A stretch of DNA of 64,000 nucleotides from Ancistrus triradiatus (taxonomy: Eukaryota; Chordata; Actinopteri; Siluriformes; Loricariidae), in contig JAJAGP010000080.1 in the NCBI GenBank assembly GCA_025084515.1, positions 874,703 to 938,702 of the forward strand, written 5' to 3'. Below, in pieces: positions 45,676 to 57,799 of the stretch; position 1 is the first letter of the stretch, and each line of letters begins with the position of its first letter. The notes beneath the pieces are model-generated. The model had not been told where the DNA came from. It ran no database searches and saw only the letters and a program-made list of their open reading frames with translations. The position numbers were made by a program, and so were the translations under genes.

Positions 45676-47157
45676 ATTTAACTGTAAATTATGGTGGAAA
45701 ATAAGTATTTGGTTAATAACAAAAGTTCAACTCAATACTTTGTAACATAACCTTTGTTGGCAATGACAGAGGTCAAAACGTTTCCTGTAAGTCTTCACCA
45801 GGTTGGCACACCCTGTAGCTGGTATTCTGGCCCATTCCTCCATGCAGATCTCCTCTAGAGCAGTGATGTTTGTTTTGGGGCAACACGGACTTTCAACTCC
45901 CTCCACAAATTTTCTATGGGGTTGAGGTCTGGAGACTGGGCTAGTCCACTCCAGGACCTTGAAATGCTTTTTACGGAGCCACTCCTTCGTTGCTCGAGCG
46001 GTGTGTTTTGGGATCATTGTCATGCTGGATAGATCAGCCACATTCCATCTTCAATGCTCTCACTGATGGAAGGATGAGTTTTGACTAGAGACTTAAAATC
46101 TCACGATACATGGCCCCCGTTCATTCTTCCCTTAACAACGGATCAGTCGTCCTGTTCCCTTGTGCAGAAAAAAACAGCCCCAACGCAATAATGTTTTTCC
46201 ACCCCCATGGTTCACAGTAGGTATGGTTGTTCTCAGGATGCAACTCAAGCATTCTTCTTTCTCCAAACACAATGAGTTGAGTTTTTTACCAAAAAGTTCT
46301 ATTTTGGTTTCATCTGACCACATGATATTCTCCCAATCCTCTTCTGGATCATCCATATGCTCTCTGGCAAACTTCAGACGGGAATGGACATGTATGTGAC
46401 TGGCTTAAGCAGGGGGAACACGCTTGGCAATTACAGGGGGATCCGAGTCCCTCTCGGCGTAGTGTGTTACTGATGGTAGCTTTGTTACTTTGGTCCCAGC
46501 TCTCCATGCAGTCATTCATCAGGTTCCTCCTCCGTGTAGTTTCTGGGATTTTTTGCTCACCGTTCTCGTAATCATTTTGACCTACGGGATGAGATCTTGC
46601 ATGGAAGCCCCACATCGAGGCGAGATTATCAATGGTCTTTGTATGTCTTCCATTTTCTTACCAATTGCTCCCCATACAGTGGAGTTATTCATTATACCAA
46701 CCATGCTTGCCTATTGTAAGATTCACTCTTCCCAACTGGTGCAGGTCTACAGTTTTCTTCCTGGTGTCCTTCGACAGCTCTTTGGTCTTGGCCATGGTTG
46801 AGTTTGGAGTCTGACTGTTTGAGGCTGTGGACAGGTGTCTTTTATACAGATAACGAGGTCAAACAGGTGCCATTAATACAGGTAACAAGTGGAGGACAGA
46901 AGAGCTTCTTAAAGAAGTTACAGGTCTGTGAGAGCCAGAAATCTTGTTAGTTTGTGGGTGACCCAATACTTATTTTCCACCATGATTTACAATTAAATTC
47001 TTTAAAAATCCTACAATGTGATTTCCTGCATTTTTTTTCTCAGTTTGTCTCTCATAGTTGAAGTATACCTATGATGAAAATTACAGACCACTCTCATCTT
47101 TCTAAGTAGGAGAACTTGCACAATCAGTGACTGACTAAATACTTTTTTGCCCCACTG
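45676..47157 (-). pseudogene. Tc1-like transposase pseudogene, one end truncated
   Basis: The right terminal repeat is complete ('TTTTTTGCCCCACTG' then TA at 47157). The left end is cut and starts inside the repeat ('AAATAAGTATTTGG' at 45701). The minus strand holds relics of the whole enzyme: a start region near 46796, the first catalytic D in M-W-S-D-E-T-K-I-E-L-F near 46305, the D-N-D-P block near 46010 (an extra A causes a frameshift), and the third catalytic residue in S-P-D-L-N-P-I-E near 45920 in another frame. Several shifts and stops make it inactive. It is the same family as 27985-29152. Confidence 0.93.
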
Positions 47158-47175
47158 TATAAAAAATAACACACA

Positions 47176-47235
47176 GGCCACATTAAAACCACTGACCGGT
47201 GAAGCAAATAGGGTTGATGGAGTGATGCATCAATA
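47176..47235 (-). repeat. Terminal fragment of Tc1-like family F
   Basis: 'GCCACATTAAAACCACTGAC' followed by 'GGTGAAGCAAATAGG' matches the inverted-repeat end of the family whose internal part is at 52425-52815. It abuts the end of another Tc1 element. Confidence 0.55.
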
Positions 47236-48899
47236 CTTGCACATACAATCAAATGCTCAAGACAGAGATTCTTCATTTCAAAACCAGTAACTTTACGTTA
47301 CCATCATCCTCCTGATGTGCACAAAATACATTATCGCACACGTAATATAGATCAATTTGGACGCATCTGCAGGCCCGTCGACTTTTATGAGATTTAATAA
47401 AAGCAGGATCGACCGCTGAGGGAGAGATGCTCGCTCGCCATTTCCTGATGCACCACACATATTCTCACACAACTGGATGACTAAGACCGGAAGAGAGAGA
47501 TGATGTCATGCTGCGTCTCGAGGCCAGGCGACCACGCTACTGCAAAAGTGAGTCACAAGCATTCTGGAGGGATTCACATAAAAAACACCGGCTCAGAGAG
47601 CAGCAGCAGTCTGGCTAAATATTGCATTCGAGCTTGAGATCGGTCTCGTAGCCTTACAGAATAAATCTCCCTCAACCCCAAAATTCAGCTGCACCTAGCC
47701 ACACCACAAAGCCTGTATGCAATACTGTCCCCGTATTTAGGAACTCAGACACTCAGCGCTTATATTTGACATAGCAGATCCCAAATTCCCTTAGTCATGC
47801 ATTGACATTGGGAAGTTTAGAGAAGACGCGAATGAAATGACTCAAAAGGTGAGTAGACCTTCATGAATCAGGCAGCTACACTGCCTCCACACAAGATGAC
47901 TTTCTTTAGGTTACTCAGTGTTGCGTTATACTGTTATATCACGTCAGAGACCCCAAAAGAGGCCAGCGCAAGTCAGATAGCACATACTAGTACAAATAAG
48001 CAATAGCCCAAGAACACCATCCTACTAAAATCCTGTTTCAGTTTAATGGATCTGATGCAGATAAATCTACCAACAATCCTAAAGAGGATTTTATATGTAA
48101 TTGAAGTTTCCTATTTAGATCATTCAAGGTCCCAAAACACAAAATAACACAAATGGTTCAGGAAGAATGCAAGCTTTTGCCACGAGCATCACTTCTCAGA
48201 ACCTAACACACACCTTTTTTGTTTATTTAACATCCCTCTCAGCATCAGTGGCTAGCTATTCCACGATAGGCACAAAGTTACATCGACACAAGGTTATACA
48301 TACTCAGATATCCACTTTATCAATCAATTAAGCAAATGCATGTCTTTGGGGGAAAGCACAAGATGAAGGTCTACAAGACAGGACCTAGGACCTTGGAGAA
48401 ATTCTGTGTTGAAGAATGCCTCAGATTCCTTGTTCTGGATCTCAAATACAATCATGCATTATAGAAGAAAACCCAGTGCTGTCATGTTCAGGGTAGTTTT
48501 GAATAATTACAGCCATTTTATAAGCTTTTCCTCCCATCTTCACCAAGGATGCCAATAACTCCGGGTTTTGCTCAGTCTCCTGTCAGCTGTGGTCAGGAGT
48601 GGATTTTGGAAATAGTCAGGCTTGGATTCAAATCTTGCTGTATTGCCGTGGACCGGGTCAGTCTCAAACAAACCGGTCAGGTCAAATTCTAAATTACAGG
48701 CCCAAGAACTCTGTTCAGTACTAAAGTTTTGGGCACGCCTGCTCAAATGACATGTTTTGTTGGTTTTCTAAGTGAAAGGAAGTTCACATGTGTAGGGAAC
48801 ATGTAAAACACTTTGCACAGATCATATTAAAGTTGTAACAAGCTCAAAATTGTAACTGGCATATCTTTGTTCCATGCATAGCTTAACTTTTCCATCCAT
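47236..48899. other. No recognised gene
   Basis: Only short frames are present (47273-47458 and 48540-48746, both minus). No repeat family was recognised. Confidence 0.4.
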
Positions 48900-49145
48900 T
48901 CTTGTTCATATCGGCTCGGTCCAATTTCAGGGTCATCCAGAGCCAACCCTAGACAGAGCGCCAGTCCATCGCAGGACTTATACTCTCAGACTGGAACACT
49001 TTACTTAATGCATGTCTTCGTAATGTGGAAGGAAATCGGAGAAACCCACACAGAAATGGGAAGTACACGCAATCAATCAATCACAGGGGGAGTTGTGGAG
49101 ATCTCTGGAGCTGTGGGGCGACAGCTGACCACTGTGCCATGCAGC
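48900..49145 (+). repeat. Dispersed fish repeat family 'R'
   Basis: 'CAGAGCGCCAGTCCATCGCA' (48954), 'TAATGTGGAAGGAAATCGGA' (49021) and 'GAAACCCACACAGAAATGGG' (49041) fit a repeat common in fish genomes. It may be the 3' part of a retroelement. Related copies are at 5125, 53213 and 63700. Confidence 0.65.
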
Positions 49146-49631
49146 CTAGCCTAACTCCTACTATATAAAAAAAACATGCTATTTGATCAGGAGTGTCCGA
49201 CCTTTCTCAAAAGACTGTACAGGGAAAAAAACAACAATAGAAAACACCCTCTCCATCCTGCAGAACAAGACTGATGACTGATTCATGTATAGCTTAAGCT
49301 GTGATCAGATTTAAGATATAACCAGAAAAGTACACCGAGGAGGAAGTGATCCAGGGCTCACAGAAACTCTGCCAATCAGCACCTTTCATTTAACCGCAGA
49401 CAAAGCCACAAAAACTAAACCATAGCAAGAAGTGCTATTACATAACACACATAAACTAAATATTTAGTACAGGAACAGTTCAAGTGCCACTTTGGAAATC
49501 TCTCATCCTTTAAGAAAAATGCATACACTAAGCTCAAGAAAAAGAACAAAGTATGAATAAAGTCAGTTTGTAACCTAATAGTAAAATAGGTGTATAAGTA
49601 ATTTTGCTATTAAACTGTTTGTGTTTGTTAA

Positions 49632-49769
49632 AAATATTGCAGAAATTTTATGTTTTACTTATTGCTTCCTTACAAAATATTGCCTTAACTACTTTTTATT
49701 AAGAATATCAAAATATATGACTAGGGAACCCAACAGCCTGGGGTAAATATTGCAAAATAATAATAAAAA

Positions 49770-49800
<31 letters not shown>

Positions 49801-50093
49801 AAGAAGAAGAAGAAGAAGAAGAAATAATATATTATTATTCATTACATATGTAGTGAAATTGATGAAATTATAAATATTGCAGACATTTTATGTTGTAGTT
49901 CGAGCTTCCCTACAAAATATTATCTTAACTTCTTTTTATTAAGAATAGCAAAATATAATTTGACTAGGGGACCCAACAGACTGGGGTAAATCATGAATAT
50001 TATCAATTATTGCAAAATACTAATAATAATAATAATAATAATATAATACATAATAAATAATAAAATAAAAATATATACTAATAATAAAATATA

Positions 50094-50140
<47 letters not shown>

Positions 50141-50165
50141 TTTAAAAAATAATAATAATAATAAT
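49632..50165. repeat. Tandem duplication ending in GAA and TAA arrays
   Basis: A block of about 140 bp ('AAATATTGCAGAAATTTTATG... CCTGGGGTAAAT') at 49632-49768 is repeated at 49872-50020 with about 10-15% difference, an offset of 240 bp. The first copy ends in a (GAA)n run of about 53 bp (49771-49823). The second ends in long (AAT)n runs (50022-50162). Confidence 0.88.
49771..49823. repeat. (GAA)n triplet microsatellite
   Basis: About 17-18 uninterrupted AAG/GAA units in one purine-only strand, a sequence type able to form triplex structures. Confidence 0.95.
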
Positions 50166-51754
50166 CTTAACTTATAATAAAATTATAATTATAAATACAA
50201 TAAAATTAACCATTCTATACTGTGGTTAGTATACAATATAAAAACATTTTTACTGATTTTATTCAATAGTAAAGATCGCATTTAATTATACACTACACAA
50301 ACCGACAATCAACTAACAGACTACAAATATATAAACTTTGAAATTTATGTGAAAAGCTTTATAACATTTTCAGCCTAGCAAAGAATGCCGCTATACTATA
50401 TAAGCAAATGAAAAAGAAAAAAAAAAAAAACTGTTATTATATGAATTTCCACTCTACTGTTAAGAGTGAAATGGGCAAACATCTCCAAAAGTAGACAGAA
50501 GAATGCCAACGCACCAGTGTGGCATACGTTGGATTTGAGAGACATAGATAAACACGATGTCAAAATTATATCGCGTCTGTGCTGAGGGACTTCGCTCTGT
50601 ACGCAAAAACTAGAAAAGTCGACTGACTTCAGAAATGTTACGAGGATTTAACAATGAGAGTACAATTCCTATCGCTTTCATTATAAACAATTCTGTGATA
50701 TTAGAAGCTAGGTCATTAGGATATACTGCATTTATATAACCACTGAAAAAATACATGTCATGATGTAATCCAATGTAACTGAATTTGCATCACAATGTAG
50801 AAAATTTGTCAAAGTTTAATTTTCGGCACAAGCCTAGCGCACAAACTTGCATATTATTACTCACTGTAACGTTGCATCTCTCCATTAGACAGTCTGCAGG
50901 GCAATATAATGAAATATTACATAGATTACACTAGAATTATCAAGTAACTTATTTTAAATACAGCCGAATCCCACCATCTATAACGTACGCAGTACTGCAA
51001 TCCACTAATCTGCTACACCTAATGGCGAAAATAAAATAAAATGGATTCTTACCTCTCCCGACACCCTCCCCTTTATATGCATTGGTTAATTACGCGGGAG
51101 TGGTTGTTTATTGTATATTGCAGTGTTTAGTGCTAAAAGCAGCAGCATTGAGAGCATGAGCAGCCATGCACTTAACTGGAAGGCGCCTCCATGAGTCGGG
51201 TCAGTGCCGCACAAAGGCGCCCGTGTAATTTCTTATATTGTGCCACTATAAAATCTCAGTCTTTAATCTGTTTGTACAGCTCTGATAAGCGTAGCTTTAC
51301 AAATACACTGGTTTCCGCTTCTGTCAAGTCGCTTAACCTGAAGTTACCTTACTGGAAATCTGGAAGCCATTATGACCCTGTTCCCATCAGCAGGGGCATC
51401 CCTGCACCTGCAGCCTGACACTGGGTACGTCCACCGGGGTTAATTAGCCCATCTCTGGCAACCGACTACTGCCATAGTAACACCAGCACACATGAGCATT
51501 GTATCTGGCGCTGTCTGGGTGTGTGTTTGGGAAGTGTGTTCATTTCCTGTCCACAGCAAATGGCAGTAGAAATTAAAAATTTTATCGTCCGATGCCAAGG
51601 CAACGAGTGTTCAGCTGCTCCAGCTCCAAATACAGATGAGGCGGGGCAGCCAAGGCTTGGGTCAACATTACTTTATTTAATTCTTCTAGCAAAGTACAGA
51701 CTAGCTTATTCAACATGAACATGCTGGTCAAATAATTCTGACATTTGCTGGTAG
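50166..51754. other. No recognised gene
   Basis: AT-rich, with a poly-A run near 50414. The frame 51191-51418 plus has no motif. The segment 51110-51420 is less AT-rich and repeat-free, so it could be conserved, but no exon can be defined. Confidence 0.4.
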
Positions 51755-51930
51755 ATTTAACAGCATTTAGCAGACACCCTTATCCAGAGCGACTTACAAT
51801 TGGTACAGTCTTGCAATCCAAGCAACTGTGGGTCAAGGACCCAACAGTGGCAGATTGGCAGAGGTGGGATTTGAACCCTGGACCTTTTGGTCCATAGTCC
51901 ATTACCTTAACCGCCAGGCTACCACAGTCC
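51755..51930 (-). mobile_element. tRNA-derived SINE, well preserved
   Basis: The plus strand shows 'AGCATTTAGCAGACACCC', 'AGAGCGACTTACAATTGG', 'GGGATTTGAACCC' (reverse box B) and 'GCCAGGCTACCACAGTCC' (reverse head). Confidence 0.93.
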
Positions 51931-51949
51931 ATACAGATCTCACATACAA

Positions 51950-52400
51950 TCCTGCCTCGAACAAGGGCAACATGATCAACTGTGTTTACTATTTTTCTAT
52001 TATTCTAATTAATAATTTGTATTATTATTTAAAAATTATCTTTCAATATTAGATGAATTCTTACTATCCGAGTTGATTCTTGTTTGGTTTTCATATACTG
52101 ATAAATATGGCTAAATGTTCAATATAATGTTTTAATTATTTTATTTTAATAATAGCAATAGTATTTATTTGTTTTAAATTAATGATAAAACATTTGATCA
52201 AAATAGAGCAGTATTAAGTATTAAATACACAGTCTTTAAATATTAAATCATATTAAATATTATATTAAATTACCCATTAAATATTAAATAATATTAAATA
52301 CTATATTAAATAAACAGCCAAAGTAATATTTTATTATATTTATTTAGGATTTAAATAATATAGTAAATAATAATTCTAAAATGTATTTTATAATATTCTT
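51950..52400. repeat. AT-rich low-complexity stretch
   Basis: TATTAAAT-type motifs repeat irregularly, with the strongest run at 52215-52320. No gene. Confidence 0.75.
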
Positions 52401-52424
52401 TCAAACACTAATTAGCCCCAACAT

Positions 52425-52815
52425 TAAACCTGCCTAATACTGCATAAATCCCCTTCGTACCAGCCATGACCTGAAGGTGTCTTGTGGTATCAGGCACCAA
52501 GACAGATCCCCCATGGACTCGTCTGTCCAGCACATCCCACAGATGCTCGATCGGATTGAGATCTGGGAAATTTGGAGGCCAAGTCAACACGATGTTCCTC
52601 AAATAATTTTTTTGCAGTGCAACATTATTCTGCTAAAAGAGGCCACTGCCATTAGAGAATACTGCTGCCATGAAGGGGTGCACTTGGTCTGCAACAATGT
52701 TTAGGTAGGTGAAGTGAAATCCACATGAATAGCAGGAGGTTTCCCAGCAGAAAACTGCCCAGGGCATCACACGGTCATTGTTACTCACCACCTGTCAGTG
52801 GTTTTAATGTAATGT
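52425..52815 (-). mobile_element. Tc1-like element family F, internally deleted
   Basis: The minus strand encodes L-T-W-P-P-N-F-P-D-L-N-P-I-E-H-L-W (about 52590-52540), the third catalytic region of a DD34E transposase. 'CTGCAACAATGTTTAGGTAG' and 'ACCTGTCAGTGGTTTTAATG' follow on the plus strand and lead into the terminal repeat. The first two catalytic regions and most of the enzyme are missing. Confidence 0.8.
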
Positions 52816-53212
52816 TTAATGTATTATTGCTGGGTTTTTAATTATTGTTATTAGTGTTGCACATGAAGCAGTTACTGGCACACATGAAGAAGCTGAAGAT
52901 GAAGCTTAACTGAAACCAGCAGTATGTCTGCGGTGTGGGATTATTTCTCAAAAAATAAAGGCACACCAATCTATAAAAAGTGGAACGCTATAAGTATCAG
53001 GATTTAGAGGCACCTATTGAGGGGTTAAGTTAGATAGAGTTGGTATCAGTATTTGGTATCGGCAGATATTTGAACATCAGGTATCAGAATCGAAAGGGAA
53101 GAAAGTGGCATCTGGGCATCCCTAATTCTTATTATTAACTATAATATATTAAAATATTGAAATATGAAATATTAAGTTCTTTTTAATACAGATAATTAAT
53201 TCATTTTCATAT

Positions 53213-53400
53213 TCACATAATCCAGTTGAGAGTTGCTAGGATCCAGAGCATAACCGACAGCACAGGGAAGAAGGCGGAAACCAAATAGACAGAGCACCAA
53301 TCTGTTGCAGGGCTCACACACACCAATACTTACTGGGACACTTTAGACACACCAGTTGACCTAACGAACGTCTTTGCAGTACCCATAAGAAACTCATTCC
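53213..53400 (+). repeat. Dispersed fish repeat family 'R'
   Basis: 'AGAGCACCAATCTGTTGCAG' (53291), 'ACACTTTAGACACACCAG' (53338) and 'ACGAACGTCTTTGCAGTAC' follow the order of the copy at 48900-49145. Confidence 0.6.
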
Positions 53401-53443
53401 AGCACCTGATAAATAATACTTAGGGAAAATAGAATTAAGAGAA

Positions 53444-53612
53444 ATAGCCTAGTGGTTAAGGTTTTGGACTATAGACCAGAAGATCCAGGGTTCAAATCCC
53501 ACCCCTGCCAAATTGCCACCATTGGGTTCTTGAGCAAGGCCCTTAACGCACATTTGCTTGGATTGCAAGACTATCAACTATGAGTAGCTCTGGATAAATG
53601 ACAGAAATGTAA
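53444..53612 (+). mobile_element. tRNA-derived SINE
   Basis: The order is 'TAGCCTAGTGGTTAAGG', 'GGGTTCAAATCCCACCCC' (box B), 'GGGTTCTTGAGCAAGGCCC' and a truncated tail 'AGTAGCTCTGGATAAATG'. The tail lacks the usual 'GGGTGTCTGC' part. Confidence 0.9.
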
Positions 53613-54783
53613 ACTGAATATTCACTGCTTTACATAAATGGATTTTATAACAGACACAAATTGCCAAAATGCCTCCCACAAACTAACAAGTACAAAAGTT
53701 GCAAATCCTCCAAATTTTTAATACTAAAACATTATTTATTACAACTCTCTTTTAACACAAAACCACAAAACAACTGACATTAGACTAAAACAAAAAGCAT
53801 ATAGGTTATTTCTTTACAGCAGTAATAACTGGTCAATGCTCATGGTTGCCGCAAGGTGCGGTAGCATACATTAATTACCGCGTTAGCACGAGGAGTGGGG
53901 GAAGGAGCCGGCAGATGGTGACCCAACACAACAAGAGTTGCAGAAGAAAAGCAGAATAGATTTTTTTTTTTAAACGCAACCAGATGGGAGGGGTGCCTCC
54001 TATTGATGTAAGACATTCACCCTAAGCAGCAATTGTACACACTATTGTGAGGAGATTATGGCTATATTAATTATTAACTCAAAATGCACGTATGAACGCT
54101 GAAATGCCTGGGCTGGCCAATCGACCTCAATCCAAATGTACCCAAATCTATTACCCATTCAAAGCAAGGGGCTTGGCTTCTGAGATCGGATTGCTGTCTA
54201 GTTCATTCAAATCCTAATCAATAACGAGAGAAATGGCTAATCCGAGACTCCTCACATGGTGGTCCCACAGTGTGTATACCATGTAAGACCTAGAAACTGG
54301 GTCAGCACTTAGTGGGCATATGAACAAGAATTCATTGGTCATGTTGTGAAATCTGAGTCTCTATGCTGTTAAAACCTAACAGGAGATATTCCACTGACCC
54401 AGGAGCAGTCAGGCTAAGCAAGGCTGGTCAAGACAATGTCCAGTGTCCTTCTGAGCTGGATCAGAGTCATGATATCGCAGTTTTGCAAAGGACAAACCAA
54501 AAGTGGTTTTGTTTAGTGCACCCGCCTAATTACCCCAAAACATATGCATTTCATTTGAGTATGACGTGAAAAAATGTTGAGGGGAAATTCCAGTTTTGGA
54601 AAAAAAAAAAAAAAAAAAACATGCAGTGGATGGGGAAAAAAATGGTTGACCAGTAATCAGGCAAATCTGATTCCCCAGTCCACTTCTGAGGAGTGGCAGC
54701 TCCCAAAACAACACTGCATACTGTGTACCAAAAAAAAAAAGTGGACAGTTGTAAGATACTATTCAAAGTCCTCAAGTGGTCAG
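53613..54783. other. No recognised gene
   Basis: Includes a poly-A run at 54600-54619 and another near 54730. The frames 54551-54775 minus and 54574-54912 plus are driven by those runs. Nothing else was recognised. Confidence 0.4.
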
Positions 54784-54784
54784 A

Positions 54785-54945
54785 TAGCAGTGGTTAAAAA
54801 CAGAGAGAAGGGATGCGAGTTCACAACCTTCTCATGTGCAGTCCAGAGCTTTAACCACTTACCTATCACTACATGGAGCCAGGATTTGAACTCACAACCT
54901 TCTGAATGCTAATCCAGAGCCTTAACCAGTCATCCATCACGTTCT
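54785..54945 (-). repeat. Remnants of one or two SINE heads
   Basis: 'GGATTTGAACTCACAACC' (54883) is a reverse box-B-like block followed by 'AGAGCCTTAACCAGTC'. A similar but weaker block ('GCGAGTTCACAACCTTC') lies 60 bp earlier, suggesting a duplicated or second fragment. Confidence 0.5.
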
Positions 54946-55142
54946 ATTCTATTTGAGTAAAGGCTTAAACTTGATGTGTAATTAGACAGTCCTAAATCAA
55001 ATGGCTGTGTCCAAAAACAAAAAAATGTTTCAGCTCTTGTATGAAATGGTGAAACTCTCCATGCTCCTTTCTCCAAAATCAGACGTACCCAATAAAGGTG
55101 GATTCATTTTTGTAAAAAGGATGTCTGTGACTTGAAGAAGAC

Positions 55143-55372
55143 ATTTTGTCAAGTCAAGTCAAGTCAGATTTATTTATATAGCGCTTTTTACAATGGAGCA
55201 TTGTCTCAAAGCAACTTTACAAGTTTAGATTATCTCCTAATAACTACGTCCAATCCCAAATTGAGCAAGCCTAGGACGACAGTGGAAAGGAAAAACTCCC
55301 TAGTTCTAGGAAGAAACCTTGGGAGGACCAAGACTCAAAAAGAGACCCAACCTCCTTGGGCGGCGTAGATGA
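55143..55372 (+). repeat. Dispersed repeat family 'L' (LINE-tail-like), forward copy
   Basis: 'TTATTTATATAGCGCTTTTT', 'GTCTCAAAGCAACTTTACAA', 'CGACAGTGGAAAGGAAAAAC' and 'CTTGGGAGGACCAAGACTC' follow each other. This order is widely seen at the 3' ends of fish retroelements. Copies also lie at 55692 (inverted) and 61097. Confidence 0.75.
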
Positions 55373-55691
55373 TAAATCTAACTGAAATTTTGTTCATCAT
55401 GTTTTCCCACTGCCAAAAAAAAATTTGAACCAGGCAGCAACATAAAAAATAATAATTAATTAATTAATCAATGTTTTATGTATTTTCCCTATTGTATGCT
55501 TATAGCAGTATATTCTATTTTATTATGCTCTTCATAATATTACATTTCCTCTAAAATAATCTACATATTACTCCAATTTATTAGAATTTTTTTTAATTCT
55601 CTGTTCATATTTATTTAGCTTCTGTTTACTTGAACGATTACTATAAACGTATTAATCAGATAACTTAGCTCAATTCTTACATAAATCATCT

Positions 55692-55893
55692 AAGCCACCC
55701 AAGGAGGATGGGTCCCTTTTTGAGTCTGGGTCCTCCAAAGGTTTCTTATAACATTTAGGGGGTTTTCCCTTGCCACTGTCGCCCTAGATTTGCTCAATTT
55801 GGGATTGGGCTTAGAAAATAAAGCTTGTAAAGCTGCTTTGAGACGATGCTCCATTGTAAAAAGTGCTACAGAAATAAACCTGACTTCGACTTT
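55692..55893 (-). repeat. Dispersed repeat family 'L', inverted copy
   Basis: 'AGTCTGGGTCCTCCAAAGG', 'CCTTGCCACTGTCGCCCTAG', 'AAAGCTGCTTTGAGACGATG' and 'CAATTTGGGATTGGGCTTAG' are complements of the blocks at 55143-55372. Overlapping open frames on both strands are repeat-derived. Confidence 0.75.
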
Positions 55894-57000
55894 AAATGCT
55901 ACTGACAGGACTTTCAATGCAAAGTGGAATTTAAAGATGTCTAAATTCTGGTTGCGTCTCTTAGGCCCTTTCTGCAAGGAACAATCAAACGTTGAATCTA
56001 AATGCATCATTATTCGATTAGACTGGATTCACTCGTAAGTGGTATAGCATCCATTCTGATTAGCTGCATCTCATCAGTGCTATAATCTTATTGTTCTGTA
56101 ATGAGATTGAACGATGGGCACAACCCCCTCCCCTGAAGTGTACCTGCTTCTGACAAGCACCATATATTGATCCTGAACGATGGTGCGACAGAAAGGACCG
56201 TCTCTCCAGGCGCTTTCCACAAACCAGCATCTGGCCGCACATCACAAGTGATCAATGCACAGGAAGTGACATCAGGCCCCTTGGGAAGGCTGTGGGGGAT
56301 GCACCTCGGCAGGAAGGCCACCGCTCATGGGCTATTTTTGCCTGGATCAGAGCTCGGCTATTGTTTTGGTTGGGGTCTGACTCCCATGTCCGGTTTCGGG
56401 AACGTCTGGAGCAGCTGCAGGCCACAGCTGGCACGTTCCAGCTCCCTTTCGTTTCCTCAAACATAGCTACGCGTCTTGCAGAAGTCCTGTTGGTGACCAG
56501 GACTGACAGTGTGCAAAAGTTCCAGCGGCGCTCAGCAGCACAGCACGCTCAAAATCTGTCTCCGACAAGAGCGTGTCGGCACAACGCAAGAGACCACGCC
56601 CATTTAACGACGTCCTACTAAAAAGGGAAAAAGACCTACCGACGAGGAACTACGGGCATTCCTGTGGGTTCCTCCTAGCAAACCAGATGAACAGTGCAGA
56701 AGACAAAGCAGCGCTATCTTTCAAATTGATCTGCAGCGCTAACACACAGCATTAGTCAAACGCACCAAACACGTCAAGGTCGAAAGGAAGCACAGTGTGT
56801 TAAGGCACTTTTTAAAATCAGAATTGCTGTACGAGCATTTAGTCCAAAAAAGATCATCACTTAAAAAAAGAAAATATCATGTCCATTAAGCTCTGAGACC
56901 ATCTAGAAAGGTTCCAATACGCTTTAAACTGTATACATAGCTGTTGGATTAAAATCAGTGGCTATTTATGACAGGAGCGCTTTGACACCGATACTAGTCA
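55894..57000. other. No recognised gene
   Basis: The frames 56167-56466 plus, 56292-56621 plus and 56252-56464 minus overlap in a GC-richer patch. None has a motif or a convincing splice pair. Confidence 0.4.
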
Positions 57001-57330
57001 GAGTGCGTTTACATGCGCTTAATAATCCGATAACTGCAGAAAATCAGATTCTGTCAGTAATCCAATCAACAAGTAGACATGCACTTGGGTAATCAGATAA
57101 AGGGAAGGCTCAGGGTTTACAAGTCTCAGGCAAGAATCGGATTCCTCCTTTGTAACCAGCCGATAATCTCACAGAAGGATGACAAACTTCTAACATTAAT
57201 AATTATTAATGCAATGCTTCATTTCCCTGGGAAAACTGCATTTCAGAGTTTCCCCAAAAAGTGTTTCTGTTTCGTGAGTCCTGCGTTTAATTCCAGGGTT
57301 GCCAGGTCCCACTACAGAAACAAGCATTAG
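57001..57330 (-). mobile_element. TIR element family 'P600', truncated copy
   Basis: It begins precisely with 'GAGTGCGTTTACATGCGC' and 'TTAATAATCCGATAACTGC', the right terminus of the complete copy in reverse. It then follows the same order ('TTTGTAACCAGCCGATAATC' at 57152) and stops near 57330. Confidence 0.8.
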
Positions 57331-57332
57331 AT

Positions 57333-57425
57333 CATGAGCCCAAAATGGGTTCAAGTTCCAATACTGTCAGTCTGCCATTGGACCCTTGAGCAAGGCCCTT
57401 AACCTTCTCAGCCAAATTTATATTA
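57333..57425 (+). repeat. SINE middle fragment
   Basis: 'GGGTTCAAGTTCCAATACTG' (decayed box B) and 'GGACCCTTGAGCAAGGCCC' + 'TTAACCTTCTCAGCC' lie directly after the P600 copy. The tail is missing. Confidence 0.65.
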
Positions 57426-57799
57426 GACTACAGTTTGGCGAAAGTCATTAACGCAAAGCTTTTTTTAATAGAGTGCGCATAATGCAGTTGAACAATTTAT
57501 TGAAATATGCATTGAAAATGAAAAAACCAAAACAGCCCAGCATCTGTAGGAGAGTACCGTACTGCACATCGCATCCCCTGAACGTGTATCGATGTGTATT
57601 ATTGGATCCTCAATGAGAAGCCAAAATATAGTCATAATCTGAGGAGTGCCTGCAGTCACTTTTCTTGTCTTGAAAACCCGTTAAAGTATCTATTTATAGA
57701 TTTATTTACTAATGACCTTACATTATTCAGCAAGACAAAACGCAACAGTGTTGAAATGTATTAAAAATGATTACTAAGAATAACAGGCGATGAATCCTG

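Noticed and set aside
56167..56621. Possible exon in a GC-richer patch
   Set aside because: Three frames overlap on both strands and none has supporting splice sites or recognisable sequence.
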